A stretch of DNA of 64,000 nucleotides from positions 20,056 to 84,055 of the forward strand of contig DATCLS010000034.1 in the NCBI GenBank assembly GCA_036563805.1, in the 5' to 3' direction. How positions within the stretch are numbered: the first letter of the stretch is position 1; each line of letters starts with the position of its first letter. This DNA is from DATCLS01 sp036563805. GTDB lineage: Bacteria > Actinomycetota > Acidimicrobiia > Acidimicrobiales > VFJN01. Below, piece after piece: positions 32,445 to 43,134 of this stretch. Position numbers and translations under genes: made by a program. The notes under the pieces are model-generated. The model searched no databases. It was not told where the DNA came from and saw only the letters and a program-made list of their open reading frames with translations.

Positions 32445-35400
32445 TCACCGCTCGGGCCCGGCGTCCTCGGACCGGCGGGCCTCGTCGAGCCCCCGCTGCA
32501 CGCCCGTGGTGAAGTTGGTGAGGAAGCTGTAGACGTCCTCGGCCGCCGACTCCGGCTGCGACCGGGCCGCCGGCTCCGGGCCGGGCGCGGTCGGGCTCGG
32601 AGGGGTGGAACCTGGCGGCGTCGGGCCCGGCGGCGTGGGGTCGGCCGGGCCGCGGCCGGCCGGCGGCTGGGCGCCGCCGCCCCGGCGTAGCGACAACGGT
32701 TCGGCCGTCGGGAGCTGTGCCCCCTTCACCCGGCGGGGCAGCCCGCCGACCGTCGTGCCCCCAGCGTGGGGATCGAGCGGCGGGCCGGGCGGTGGCCCGG
32801 GAGGCGGCGTCGACCGCCGGTGCTGGCCGGGCGTGCCGTCCTGCTGGCGGGACCGCTCGAGCACGGCCCGCAGGGCCTCGATGGCATCCCCGGCGGTCGC
32901 CCCGACCCCGCCGCCCCCGCCGCCGGGGCGGGGTCCCTCGCCGGGCGCACGCCCGGCCCCGGCCGCCCCCGCGCCGGGCTGGAACCCGCCGCCGGCTGCG
33001 CGGCCGCCCGGCCCGGTGAGCCCGCTTCCGTCCCCGGGGCGTGCGCCCCCGGGCCCGCCGAGGCCGCCGCCCGTCCCCGAGCCGACCCCCGCGGGCCCGC
33101 CCTGCCCGGCGCTGCCCGGGCCGCGGGGTGCCCCGGCACCGGTGACGCCTGCGTCCGGCCCGCCGAGGCCGCCGCCCGTCCCCGGGCCGACCCCCGCGGG
33201 CCCGCCCTGCCCGGCGCCGAGGCCGCCGAGGCCGGCTCCTTCCGCGTCGGTGCGTGTGTTGCCGAAGCTGCTGCCGGCGGGGCCGCCAGGTGTGCCGGTG
33301 CCCGGGGCGCCGAGGCCGGGCGGCGTCCCGGCGACTTCCGTCCCGGTGCCTGCATTGCTGGGGTCGAATCCGCCGCCGGGGCCCGTGCCACCGGCGCGGC
33401 CGGCGGGCGCGCCCGGGCGGCCGACGGGTTCCGGTGCCCCCGGTCGGCCGGGTTCCGTGGTGCCGGCGCCCGGTCCGCCGTGGTGGCCGGTGCCGGGCCC
33501 GGCGGGGGGTGGCCAGGACGAGCCCGGGGCGAACGGGGAGCCGCTGGGCGGGGACGCGGGCGGCGGTCCGGTGGGCGGCCCGGCCGGGGCGTCGAAGGCG
33601 CGTCCGGACGGCGCCGGCGCGCCCGGCGCCCCACCCGCCCACCGGGTGTGGCGGCTCAGCTCGGCCAGCAGGTCGGGGTCGAGGATCGGTGCCGGCGACC
33701 TGTCCGCCGACGGGCCGCTGCCCCGCGACGACCGCTTGACCAGCCCGCTGGGCGTGCGGCTCGACGGCGGGGGCGCGTCCCAGCCCGGGCCGGCCGGGCT
33801 CCTGCCGGCGGGGCCAGTGCCGGCGCCCGGGGCGTCCGGGCCGGCGGGCGTTGCCGGCTGGCCGGGCGCCGCCGGCGAGCCGGGCGCCGCCGGCGAGCCG
33901 GACGTGACCGGGGCCTCGGCGGGCGGCGCGGCGAAGGCGGTGGGCGCCGGCGCGAGGCCGGCACCGGCGTCCCCCGGTCCCACCCCGCCGGCACCCGCCG
34001 CTCCGGCCCCGTCGGCCCCGCTCGACCCGCCGGCTCCCCCGGTCCCTCCGGCCCCGCCGCCCGACCGGTCGCCGGCCGGCACGGCGGCGCGGGCCCGCGA
34101 CCCCACGGCCCGGGAGCCGTGGGGATCGGTGATCGGCCCGCCGACCGGGGCCTCGGTCGTGAGCAGCTCGGGCGGCAGCTCGACGGTGGCGGTGATGCCG
34201 TGGCCGGGCGTCCGGCCCAGCCGGATGCGGATCCCGTGCCGGGCGGCCAGGTTGCCGGCCACGTAGTGGCCCAGGTACTTGGACGGGGCGATCGTGAACG
34301 ACTCGCTGCCCGACAGGCGCCGGTTGGCCTGCTCGAGGTCCTCGTCGGGCATGCCGAAGCCCCGGTCGACGATGGCCAGGACGTAGCCCGAGGGCCCCGA
34401 GGTCCCCGAGCCGGGTTCCGGCCCGGGCCCCGTCGTCGCCGGCCCCGCGCCGAACCGCGCACCAGGCCCCGACCCCGGCCACCCGGGTCCCGCGCCCGAT
34501 CCCCGCCCGAAGGCCGGCCCCGACCCGGCGCTCGGCCCCGAGCCCGGCCCCCCGGGCCCCGACCCCGACCAGGGCCCCGCCGACCGCCCCCTCACCTCGA
34601 CGGTCTGGTCGGGCGGCGAGAACGTCAGCGCGTTCTCCAGCAGCTCGGCGATCAGGTGGGCGAGGTCGGCGGCGGCCGAGCCCAGCACGGTGGCGGGCTC
34701 GACGTCGCGGATCACGACCCGCTGGTAGTCCTCGACCTCGCCCAGCGCGGCCCGGATCACGTCGGTGAGCCGCACCGGCGCCGCCCACCGCCGGGGCGGC
34801 TCCACGCCGGCCAGCACGAGCAGCCCCTCGGCGTTGCGCCGCATGCGGGTGGCCAGGTGGTCGAGCCGGAACAGCGAAGCCAGCGTCTCGGGCGTCGTCT
34901 CGTTGGACTCGAGCTCGGTGATGAAGTCGAGCTGCCGGCCGAGCAGGCTCTGGTTGCGCCGCCCCAGGTTGACGAACGAGTCGGCGATGTTGCGCCGCAG
35001 CACCGCCTGCTCGACGGCGAGGTTGAGCGCCGAGTCCTGCACGGTGTTGAGGGCGAGGGCGACGTCGCCGACCTCGTCGCGGGTCCGCACCGACACCGGC
35101 TCGACCCGGGGGACCTGCACGTCGTCGCCCAGCGGGGTCTCCAGGATGTCCATCACCGCGTCGGGCAGCCGGTGCGACGCCATCTCCTTGGCCTCGCGGG
35201 TCAGCCGCTTGAGAGGCCGGGTGATCGACCGCGACACCAGCCAGGTCAGCAGCACCGCCGCCGCCAGGGCGGCCACCGCCACGGCCGCGAACCACACCTG
35301 GCGCCGCTCGGCCGACGACCGGAGCTCGTCGGCCCGGTCGGTGATGATCTCGTGGAGGGTGTCCTGGTAGCCGATGAAGCCCTCTTCCCGGGGCACGTTG

Positions 35401-36299
35401 ACGGCCTCGAGGATGACCGGGAGGTCGATCCGGCCGGTGGCCAGCGCCGAGTCGACCTGCTCGGTGACCCGGGACACCAGGCCCTCCGGGTACCGCTCCT
35501 CGGCCAGCACGGCGTAGGGACCGCTGGCGTCCCGCAGCTGCTCGGCGTACTCCTTGAAGTCCGCGTGCAGCATGGCGATGCGGGTGATCTCCTGGGGCTG
35601 GTCGATGCCGCCGGGGGACAACGAGGCGTCGGTGATCGTCCGGTTGAGCAGCCGCGACAGCACCTCGATCTCGCGCGCGACGGCGTCGGCCAGCTCGGCC
35701 CCCTGCCGCAGCTCCGGGTCGTCGATGGCCAGCGCCACCCGGGTGGTGGCCGAGTAGAACGGCGAGATGAGGTCGGTGTAGGTGGCGAAGATCTCGTCGG
35801 CGAACCCCAGGTTGTCGGTGTCGTGGGGCCGGGGGTCGGTGTCGATGCGCTCCCGCACCTCGGCCAACCGCTCCTCCAGCCCGTCGAGGGGCTCCTGGTA
35901 GGCGTCGACGACCAGCTGCGCCCGCCCCTCCAGCTCGGACCGGAAGGCGGCGATGGCCGCGTCGGTCTCGGCGCGGGTCTCCTCGGTGCCCTCGACCGGG
36001 ACCGTGACGGCGCCGGCCTGGCCGATCAGCTCGACCGCCAGCCAGGTGCGCTCGTTCTGGAGCGCGGTGATTATGCCGGCCGGCCCGATCGAGGATTTGG
36101 CCAACTCGGTCTGCTCGGCGACCCGGTCGGCGTGCCGGGCCGTGTTGACCACTTCCAGCAGCGTGAGGACGACGAGCGCGGCCAGTGGGCCGGCCAGCGC
36201 GACCGCGAGCTTCCGTCCGATCGGTAGACGTCGCAATGGTGCTTCCCCCCGGCCGGGTCGCCCCGGCCCCGGACCCCAGATCCCCGCATCTTTGCGCAT
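32445..36299 (-). CDS. CvnA-like nitrate/nitrite-sensing histidine kinase with long Gly/Pro tail
   Basis: About 1284 residues. Order: membrane helix (~residues 30-50), a large extracytoplasmic helical NIT-type sensor with LQNERTWLAVELIG, second helix (VWFAAVAVAALAAAVLLTWL), HAMP, a dimerisation region SFVNLGRRNQSLLGRQLDF and RLDHLATRMRRNAEGLLVLAG, then a HATPase domain (ELLENALTFSPP; IVDRGFGMPDEDL; NRRLSG). This is the architecture of CvnA kinases of streptomycete conservons, but no roadblock, DUF742 or GTPase gene is adjacent. The ATPase domain is interrupted by ~65 Gly/Pro/Ser residues, and ~580 disordered Gly/Pro/Ala residues follow it. A TTG at 36236 is an alternative start. Confidence 0.85.
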   Translation of the reverse strand: MRKDAGIWGPGPGRPGRGEAPLRRLPIGRKLAVALAGPLAALVVLTLLEVVNTARHADRVAEQTELAKSSIGPAGIITALQNERTWLAVELIGQAGAVTVPVEGTEETRAETDAAIAAFRSELEGRAQLVVDAYQEPLDGLEERLAEVRERIDTDPRPHDTDNLGFADEIFATYTDLISPFYSATTRVALAIDDPELRQGAELADAVAREIEVLSRLLNRTITDASLSPGGIDQPQEITRIAMLHADFKEYAEQLRDASGPYAVLAEERYPEGLVSRVTEQVDSALATGRIDLPVILEAVNVPREEGFIGYQDTLHEIITDRADELRSSAERRQVWFAAVAVAALAAAVLLTWLVSRSITRPLKRLTREAKEMASHRLPDAVMDILETPLGDDVQVPRVEPVSVRTRDEVGDVALALNTVQDSALNLAVEQAVLRRNIADSFVNLGRRNQSLLGRQLDFITELESNETTPETLASLFRLDHLATRMRRNAEGLLVLAGVEPPRRWAAPVRLTDVIRAALGEVEDYQRVVIRDVEPATVLGSAAADLAHLIAELLENALTFSPPDQTVEVRGRSAGPWSGSGPGGPGSGPSAGSGPAFGRGSGAGPGWPGSGPGARFGAGPATTGPGPEPGSGTSGPSGYVLAIVDRGFGMPDEDLEQANRRLSGSESFTIAPSKYLGHYVAGNLAARHGIRIRLGRTPGHGITATVELPPELLTTEAPVGGPITDPHGSRAVGSRARAAVPAGDRSGGGAGGTGGAGGSSGADGAGAAGAGGVGPGDAGAGLAPAPTAFAAPPAEAPVTSGSPAAPGSPAAPGQPATPAGPDAPGAGTGPAGRSPAGPGWDAPPPSSRTPSGLVKRSSRGSGPSADRSPAPILDPDLLAELSRHTRWAGGAPGAPAPSGRAFDAPAGPPTGPPPASPPSGSPFAPGSSWPPPAGPGTGHHGGPGAGTTEPGRPGAPEPVGRPGAPAGRAGGTGPGGGFDPSNAGTGTEVAGTPPGLGAPGTGTPGGPAGSSFGNTRTDAEGAGLGGLGAGQGGPAGVGPGTGGGLGGPDAGVTGAGAPRGPGSAGQGGPAGVGSGTGGGLGGPGGARPGDGSGLTGPGGRAAGGGFQPGAGAAGAGRAPGEGPRPGGGGGGVGATAGDAIEALRAVLERSRQQDGTPGQHRRSTPPPGPPPGPPLDPHAGGTTVGGLPRRVKGAQLPTAEPLSLRRGGGAQPPAGRGPADPTPPGPTPPGSTPPSPTAPGPEPAARSQPESAAEDVYSFLTNFTTGVQRGLDEARRSEDAGPER
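33052..33217. repeat. 61-bp direct repeat with 105-bp period inside the kinase tail
   Basis: Bases 33052-33112 and 33157-33217 match at 60 of 61 positions. The 105-base period equals 35 codons, so the duplication is in frame and repeats a GQGGPAGVG-GTGGGLGGP unit in the protein tail. Confidence 0.9.
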
Positions 36300-36443
36300 C
36301 CGCGCCCCGAACGCCCGCACCTTCCCACGGGCGGTGCCCGGGCGCCTCCCGAGGCGCGAAGCCGTCCGTTCCGTAGGACAGACCGCACGGAGCGCATGGG
36401 TGATCGCCGCGCACGGCCTCGTCGGCTCGCGGGTCCGGCGCAC

Positions 36444-36449
36444 TACCCT
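36444..36449 (+). promoter_or_regulatory. Candidate -10 (TACCCT) of hemQ
   Basis: TACCCT ends seven bases before the hemQ ATG at 36457; no Shine-Dalgarno. Confidence 0.5.
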
Positions 36450-36456
36450 CGTCTCC

Positions 36457-37140
36457 ATGGCCGAGCCCCTCACGCCCAGCGTCGGGTGGAACGTCCTCCA
36501 CCTCTTCTGTGCCGTCACCCCGCTCGCCGAGGCCTCGGCGGTGTCGGCGGCGGTGAAGGGCCTCGAGGCCGACGACCACCAGGTCGTCACGGTGGCCCTC
36601 TTGGGCCACAAGGGCGACGTGGGCTTCATGGCGTTGGGTCCCGACCTGTGGCGCCTGCGCCGGTTCCAGACCGAGGTCGTGAGCGCCGGCCTCGAGGTGG
36701 TCGACAGCTACGTGTCGCTCACTGAGGTGTCCGAGTACGCGCAGGGCCTGCCCGAGGAGCGCAAGCGCCCGCGGCTCTACCCCGAGCTGCCGCCCGAGGG
36801 GAAGACGGCGTTCTGCTTCTACCCGATGTCCAAGCGGCGCGGGCCCCAGCACAACTGGTACGAGCTGCCGTACGAGGACCGCGAGCGCCTGATGCACGAC
36901 CACGGCCGCTCGGGCCGCAACTTCGCCGGCCGCATCCTGCAGCTCATCACCGGCTCGACCGGCCTCGACGACTACGAGTGGGGCGTCACGCTGTTCGGCG
37001 TCCACCCCGACGACATCAAGGCCTGCGTGTACACGATGCGCTACGACGAGGCCTCGGCCCGCTACGCCGAGTTCGGGCCGTTCGTCACCGGGGCGGTGGG
37101 CTCGCTCGACGAGGTGCTGGCCGCCGTCGGCGTGAGCTGA
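36457..37140 (+). CDS. hemQ: Coproheme decarboxylase (HemQ/ChdC, chlorite dismutase family)
   Basis: The 227-residue protein is a chlorite-dismutase-family member of the actinobacterial HemQ type: LFCAVTPLAE at the start, FCFYPMSKRR (Tyr122), HNWYELPYEDRERLMHDHGRSGRNFAGR in adjoining motifs with His149 as likely haem ligand, and TGSTGLDDYEWGVTLF. HemQ makes haem b from coproheme III by two peroxide-dependent decarboxylations, the last step of the coproporphyrin-dependent pathway. No other hem gene is in the window. It diverges from the large sensor kinase; a TACCCT seven bases before the ATG suggests a leaderless transcript. Confidence 0.92.
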   Translation: MAEPLTPSVGWNVLHLFCAVTPLAEASAVSAAVKGLEADDHQVVTVALLGHKGDVGFMALGPDLWRLRRFQTEVVSAGLEVVDSYVSLTEVSEYAQGLPEERKRPRLYPELPPEGKTAFCFYPMSKRRGPQHNWYELPYEDRERLMHDHGRSGRNFAGRILQLITGSTGLDDYEWGVTLFGVHPDDIKACVYTMRYDEASARYAEFGPFVTGAVGSLDEVLAAVGVS

Positions 37141-37498
37141 CCCCGCACGACGGCGGCGGGCCTGATGTCTGGACGGCGGGGCTGCTCCGTGACGGCGTGA
37201 GCCGCCCCGTACGACGGCGGCACCCGACGGCGGGCGGCGCTCTGCCGGCCGCCGACCGGGCCGCCGCCCGCCGACGCGCTCGGCGCCAACCGCCGCAGCA
37301 CGCGGAAAAGATCTGTCAGCGAACGGACGCTACGCTTGCCCGTTCGTCAGGCGTCATGCCGTGCGCTGTGCGAATTGACCGGTCCCGGCCGGTCGGGCAT
37401 GACGGATTCGTTAACAGGCGTCTCAGCGTGCGGGGAAAATCACTTGCGTTCTCCCGATCGACCTAAGCTCGCCCCGGCCTCGTCATAGGAGCGATCGC
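37141..37498. other. 358-bp intergenic control region upstream of the ABC transporter operon
   Basis: The left half is GC-rich with scattered GACGGCGG repeats and no gene. From about 37300 it becomes more AT-rich, with GAACG/CGTTC arms near 37321-37348, a GTTAAC at 37411-37416 and a TAAGCT hexamer at 37464-37469 that may be a -10. TAGGAG before the 37499 ATG is the ribosome binding site. It probably holds the promoter and operator of the transporter. Confidence 0.5.
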
Positions 37499-38824
37499 AT
37501 GAGGAAGATGGTGGTGGCGCTGGTCGCGGCCGTGGTCGTCCTGGCGCTGGCCCCGTCGGTGGGCGCCGACACTGCCGAGTCGACGGACACCGTCGGGTCG
37601 ACGGACCAACAGCAGGCCCAACCCGACCAGCAGACGATCACGGGCACCCTGCGGTACGAGCGCGACGACGAGCAGGTGTTCGTCGAGGGCGCCCGGGTGA
37701 CCGTCGAGGGCGAAGGCGGCTTCTCCGAGACGGTGGAGAGCGACGCCGAGGGCCGGTTCGAGGTGGCGGTGCCGGGGCCGGGCTCCTACACGGTCACGCT
37801 CGACGAGGACAGCCTGCCCGGGGACGTCGGCCTGACCAACGACCGGCCCAGCCTGACGATCCAGCTGCGCCCGGGCCGCACCACCGCGCCGGCCCTGTTC
37901 CCGCTCGGGATCGGCGGCGAGGGGACCCGCAACGTGGCCTCGACTTACGAGCGGGCGGTGCGGCTCACGATCCAGGGCCTCCGCTTCGGGCTCATCATCG
38001 CCATGGCCGCCGTCGGCCTGTCGCTCGTGTTCGGCACCACCCGGCTCACCAACTTCGCCCACGGCGAGATGGTCACGTTCGGAGCGCTGATGGCCTACCT
38101 GTTCAACGTGACCCTGGGCTGGGACATGATCCCCGCCGCGCTGGTGGCCATCGGCATCTCGGTCATCGCCGGCTCGTCGTTCGACCGGTTCTTCTGGCGG
38201 CCGCTCCGCAACCGGGGCACGAGCCTGGTGTCGATGCTGGTCATCAGCATCGGCGCCAGCCTGTTCTTCCGTTACATCTTCAACTTCCAGTTCGGCGGCC
38301 GGAACCGCACCTACAACCAGTTCCTCGAGCAGGACCCGATGGAGTGGGGCCCGATCCGCATCGTGCCCCGCGACCTGACCAGCATGGTGCTGTCGGTGGT
38401 CGTGCTGGTGGCCGTGGCCCTGTTCCTGGAGCGGACCCGCATGGGCAAGGCCACCCGGGCCGTGGCCGACAACCGCGACCTGGCCGAGTCGTCGGGCATC
38501 GACGTGCAGCGGGTCATCAACTTCGTGTGGGCGGCCGGCGGCGGGCTGGCCGCGCTGGGCGGCATCCTCCAGGGCCTGTCCGAGGGCGTGAACTGGCAGA
38601 TGGGCTGGACGATGCTGCTGCTGATGTTCGCCGGCGTCACGCTCGGCGGCCTGGGTACGGCCTACGGCGCCCTGGTGGGCTCCGTGGTGGTGGGCGTGGT
38701 CCACGAGCTGTCCACCCTGTGGATCCCGTCCGAGTTCAAGACGGTCACGGCGCTCGCCATCCTCGTGCTGATCCTGCTGGTGCGGCCCCAGGGGATCCTC
38801 GGTCAAGCGGAACGGGTCGGGTAG
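37499..38824 (+). CDS. livH: LivH-type permease with an extracytoplasmic N-terminal domain
   Basis: The 441-residue protein has a cleavable-looking signal sequence (residues 1-23, ending VGAD), then ~100 residues outside the membrane: ITGTLRYERDDEQVFVEGARV, EGRFEVAVPGPGSYTVTLDED (given as motifs), a carboxypeptidase-regulatory/Cna-B-like beta sandwich. From ~residue 150 it is a normal LivH permease: TIQGLRFGLIIAMAAVGLSL, TRLTNFAHGEM, VADNRDLAESSGIDV and VRPQGILGQAERVG. Ordinary LivH has ~290-310 residues and no such domain. It heads an operon with livM, livG and livF for branched-chain amino acids, amides or urea. Confidence 0.88.
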   Translation: MRKMVVALVAAVVVLALAPSVGADTAESTDTVGSTDQQQAQPDQQTITGTLRYERDDEQVFVEGARVTVEGEGGFSETVESDAEGRFEVAVPGPGSYTVTLDEDSLPGDVGLTNDRPSLTIQLRPGRTTAPALFPLGIGGEGTRNVASTYERAVRLTIQGLRFGLIIAMAAVGLSLVFGTTRLTNFAHGEMVTFGALMAYLFNVTLGWDMIPAALVAIGISVIAGSSFDRFFWRPLRNRGTSLVSMLVISIGASLFFRYIFNFQFGGRNRTYNQFLEQDPMEWGPIRIVPRDLTSMVLSVVVLVAVALFLERTRMGKATRAVADNRDLAESSGIDVQRVINFVWAAGGGLAALGGILQGLSEGVNWQMGWTMLLLMFAGVTLGGLGTAYGALVGSVVVGVVHELSTLWIPSEFKTVTALAILVLILLVRPQGILGQAERVG

Positions 38825-38833
38825 GGGGTTCTC

Positions 38834-39843
38834 ATGGATTGGGGAGGCATCGCCGACGCCACGCTCCGGGCCTTCGTGGGCCGCGAGGCGATCATCTATG
38901 CCCTGGCCGCCATCGGCCTCAACATGCACTTCGGCTACACCGGGCTGCTCAACTTCGGGCAGGTCGGCTTCATGACCGTCGGCGCCTACGGCGTCGCCAT
39001 CAGCACCCTCCAGTGGGAGAGCTGGACGGGCGAGCCGCTGCCGCTGGGCGTCGCGGTCCTCGTCGGCATGTTGGCCGCGGTGCTGCTCGCCCTGTTGCTG
39101 GGCCTGCCCACGCTGCGGCTGCGGGCCGACTACCTGGCGATCGTCACGATCGCCGCCTCGGAGATCCTGCGGTTCGTGATCGCCGCGCCGACCTGGCGCA
39201 GCGTCACCGGCGGGTCGGACGGCCTGAACGGGTTCGCGGCCGGGTTCTACGACCTCAACCCCATCCCGTCGGGGCGCTACGGCTTCGGCCCCTGGCGCTA
39301 CGGCTCCCGCGAGCTGTGGGTGCTCACGGCAGGGTGGATCCTGGTGCTGCTGGCCACGCTGCTCGTCTGGCTGTTGATCCGCAGCCCGTGGGGGCGGATC
39401 GTCAAGGCCATCCGTGAGGACGAGGACGCGGTGCGCTCCCTCGGCAAGAACGTGGTCAGCTACAAGATGCAGAGCCTGATCGTCGGCGGCGTCATCGGCG
39501 CGTTCGGCGGCATGATCCTGGTCCTGTCGCAGAACACGGCCACGCCGGGCAGCTTCGTCACCGTCCCGACGTTCTTCGCCTACGCCGCCCTCATCCTCGG
39601 CGGGATCGCCCGCACGTGGGGCCCCGTCGTCGGGTCCGCCCTGCTGTGGGGGATCCTCGCCTTCACCCAGACGCTGGTGAACGAGCTCGTGGCCAACGAC
39701 TACATCCCCTCGAGCGTCATGGACTCCACGCAGGCGGGCAACGTGCGGTTCATCCTGGTCGGCGCCCTGCTCGCTGCGCTCGTCGTGTTCCGGCCCCAGG
39801 GCATCTTCGGGGACCGGCGAGAGATCGCACTGGGAGATCGCTG

Positions 39844-39844
<1 letters not shown>
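38834..39844 (+). CDS. livM: LivM-type branched-chain amino acid ABC permease
   Basis: The 336-residue protein has LivM motifs: ALAAIGLNMHFGYTGLLNFGQVGF in adjoining stretches at residues ~22-45, LRLRADYLAIVTIA, GGSDGLNGF, and the cytoplasmic coupling loop AIREDEDAVRSLGKNV near 200 with its EAA-like sequence. About eight to nine hydrophobic helices are present. It pairs with the LivH-type subunit to form the channel. GGGGGTT before the ATG is a weak ribosome site; the gene starts nine bases after livH and its stop shares one base with the livG start (TGATG). Confidence 0.92.
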
Positions 39845-41573
<1,729 letters not shown>

Positions 41574-41617
41574 CCGCCCCTGGGCCGCGGTCGCCGGGCG
41601 CAACGGTCCACGGACGC

Positions 41618-41651
41618 GAGAGAGGCGGGGCCCGAGGGCCCCGCCTCTCTC
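41618..41651. terminator. Strong bidirectional hairpin between livF and the binding-protein gene
   Basis: Arms 41618-41632 and 41637-41651 (GAGAGAGGCGGGGCC and complement) give a perfect 15-bp stem with a CGAG loop. It lies between convergent stops. No long T-run follows, but ATGTCC/TCTC flanks are less GC-rich than usual here. Confidence 0.75.
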
Positions 41652-41672
41652 ATGTCCTGACCGGAGCTACGT

Positions 41673-43004
41673 CTAGAGCTGAGCCTGGCGGTACTCGGTG
41701 GCCTCGTCGTCGATGCGGTTGTCCTCGCCGTAGGTCTGGACGGCGAAGCTCGCCGCGGTCGGCTCGCCGGGCTGGCTGAAGTCCTGCGGGCCGGACGGGC
41801 CGTTGTAGTCGATGTCCGTGCCTTCCTCGAGCAGCGCCACGCAGTCGGCGAAGGTCTCGCAGGACTCGCCGTCGCGGGTGATGCCGTTGATGTGGCGGGC
41901 GATCTCGGCCGGGTTGTCGCTGTCGGCCTCGATCGCGGCCAGCGCCGTGATGATCACGGCGTCGTAGGTCTCAGGACCGTACTGGTAGTCCTGGAGGTCG
42001 GGATCGACGTCGAGCAGCCGGTTGCGGAACTCGTCGGTGATCTCGGCCGCGGGCGCGGTGCCCTTCACGCCCACCAGGGCGCCCGGCTCGGTGAAGTTCT
42101 CACCGAACGCGTTACCGATGTTGCCATCCACCAGGTAGATGTGCTTCTCGTCGGGCGTGAAGCCCTGTTCGAACAGCGCGCTCAGGATGCGCGCCGACTC
42201 GTCGAAGCCGATGAGCACCAGGGCGTCGGGGTCGGCCGACACGATCTCGTCGACCTCGGCCTCGAACGACTGGGCCTCGGGGTCGTAGACCGGCGCGGCC
42301 ACGACCTCACCACCCTGCTCCTCGAACGGGATGGTCGTGTACTCCTGCAGGCCCTCGCCGTAGGAGTCCTGCCGGGCCGGGATGGCCGCGGTGGCCACGC
42401 CGTCCTCGATCATGAGGTCGGCCAGGACCTGGCCCTGGAGCACGTCGGAGGGCGAGGTGCGGAAGTAGAGGTCGTCGTCGTCGTAGTCCGTGAACTGCGG
42501 CGACGTGTTGGCCGGCGAGAACTGGATCCGGCACGCACCGACCACCGTGTCGATGATGTTGAGGGACACGCCCGACGCCGCGGCGCCCAGGATGACGTCG
42601 ACGTTGTTCTGCAGGTGCTCGTCGACCGTCGGGGTGGCGATGTCGGGAGCCTCGTCGCCGGAGTCACCGGGCCGGAACACGACGTCCTGTCCGAGAACGC
42701 CGCCGGCCTCGTTGATCTCCTGCACGGCGAGCTCGGCACCCGCCTCCATCGGGGGCCCGAGGAACGAGAGGTCGCCGGTCTGCGGCAGCACGCCGCCCAG
42801 CGTCAGCGTCCCGTCGGCCTCCCCCTCGCAGCTCGGGTCGGCGTCGCCGATGGGCGGCGCGAGGCTGTCGCTACCGCCCTCCTCGCTGCTCTCCTCGTCA
42901 CCTCCGCCTGCCTCGGTATCGTCATCGTCGCCGCACGCGGCGGCGATGAGCGACAGCCCGAGCAAGACCGCCAGAAGCCGTAACCACCGGCTGTGGTGTC
43001 GCAT
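41673..43004 (-). CDS. livK: Branched-chain amino acid type ABC substrate-binding lipoprotein
   Basis: The 443-residue protein has a lipoprotein signal (LLAVLLGLSLIAAAC-GDDDD, Cys near residue 25) and an acidic Glu/Ser/Gly linker, then a periplasmic binding protein type I fold: LTLGGVLPQTGDLSFLGPP, GAELAVQEINEAGGVLGQDV, VDVILGAAASGVSLN and YDAVIITALAAIEAD. It captures the substrate for the LivHMGF transporter, though it is encoded convergently and from its own promoter. The ATG at 43004, 21 codons inside the longer frame, follows GGGAGA and starts the signal peptide. Several acidic residues (DDDDLY) suggest a polar or cationic ligand is possible. Confidence 0.92.
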   Translation of the reverse strand: MRHHSRWLRLLAVLLGLSLIAAACGDDDDTEAGGGDEESSEEGGSDSLAPPIGDADPSCEGEADGTLTLGGVLPQTGDLSFLGPPMEAGAELAVQEINEAGGVLGQDVVFRPGDSGDEAPDIATPTVDEHLQNNVDVILGAAASGVSLNIIDTVVGACRIQFSPANTSPQFTDYDDDDLYFRTSPSDVLQGQVLADLMIEDGVATAAIPARQDSYGEGLQEYTTIPFEEQGGEVVAAPVYDPEAQSFEAEVDEIVSADPDALVLIGFDESARILSALFEQGFTPDEKHIYLVDGNIGNAFGENFTEPGALVGVKGTAPAAEITDEFRNRLLDVDPDLQDYQYGPETYDAVIITALAAIEADSDNPAEIARHINGITRDGESCETFADCVALLEEGTDIDYNGPSGPQDFSQPGEPTAASFAVQTYGEDNRIDDEATEYRQAQL

Positions 43005-43134
43005 CGCTCTTTGTCTCCCTGTTGACAGGATGGAACGAGCGGAAGTGGTCCCCCCGCACGCGGCCACAGGTCTACCACTCGAAGACCCATCCGCGTTGCG
43101 GTCTGACCGACGATTGCGTTAAGGATCGATCACG

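Noticed and set aside
32413..37005. A 1530-codon open frame on the minus strand over the kinase region, in a different frame from the kinase
   Set aside because: It has only Arg/Gly/Pro/Ala low complexity and no domain; long stop-free shadow frames are expected at this GC content. The kinase frame carries the domains.
36999..37320. Repeated GACGGCGG words in the spacer after hemQ, considered as a CRISPR-like or small-RNA array
   Set aside because: Units are irregular in length and spacing and are common words in this GC composition; there is no spacer pattern.
37405..37445. Possible GlnR-type site upstream of the ABC transporter (GTTAAC...GAAAA)
   Set aside because: The 5-mers do not show the 6-base spacing seen at amt and GAAAA departs from GAAAC, so I do not call it.
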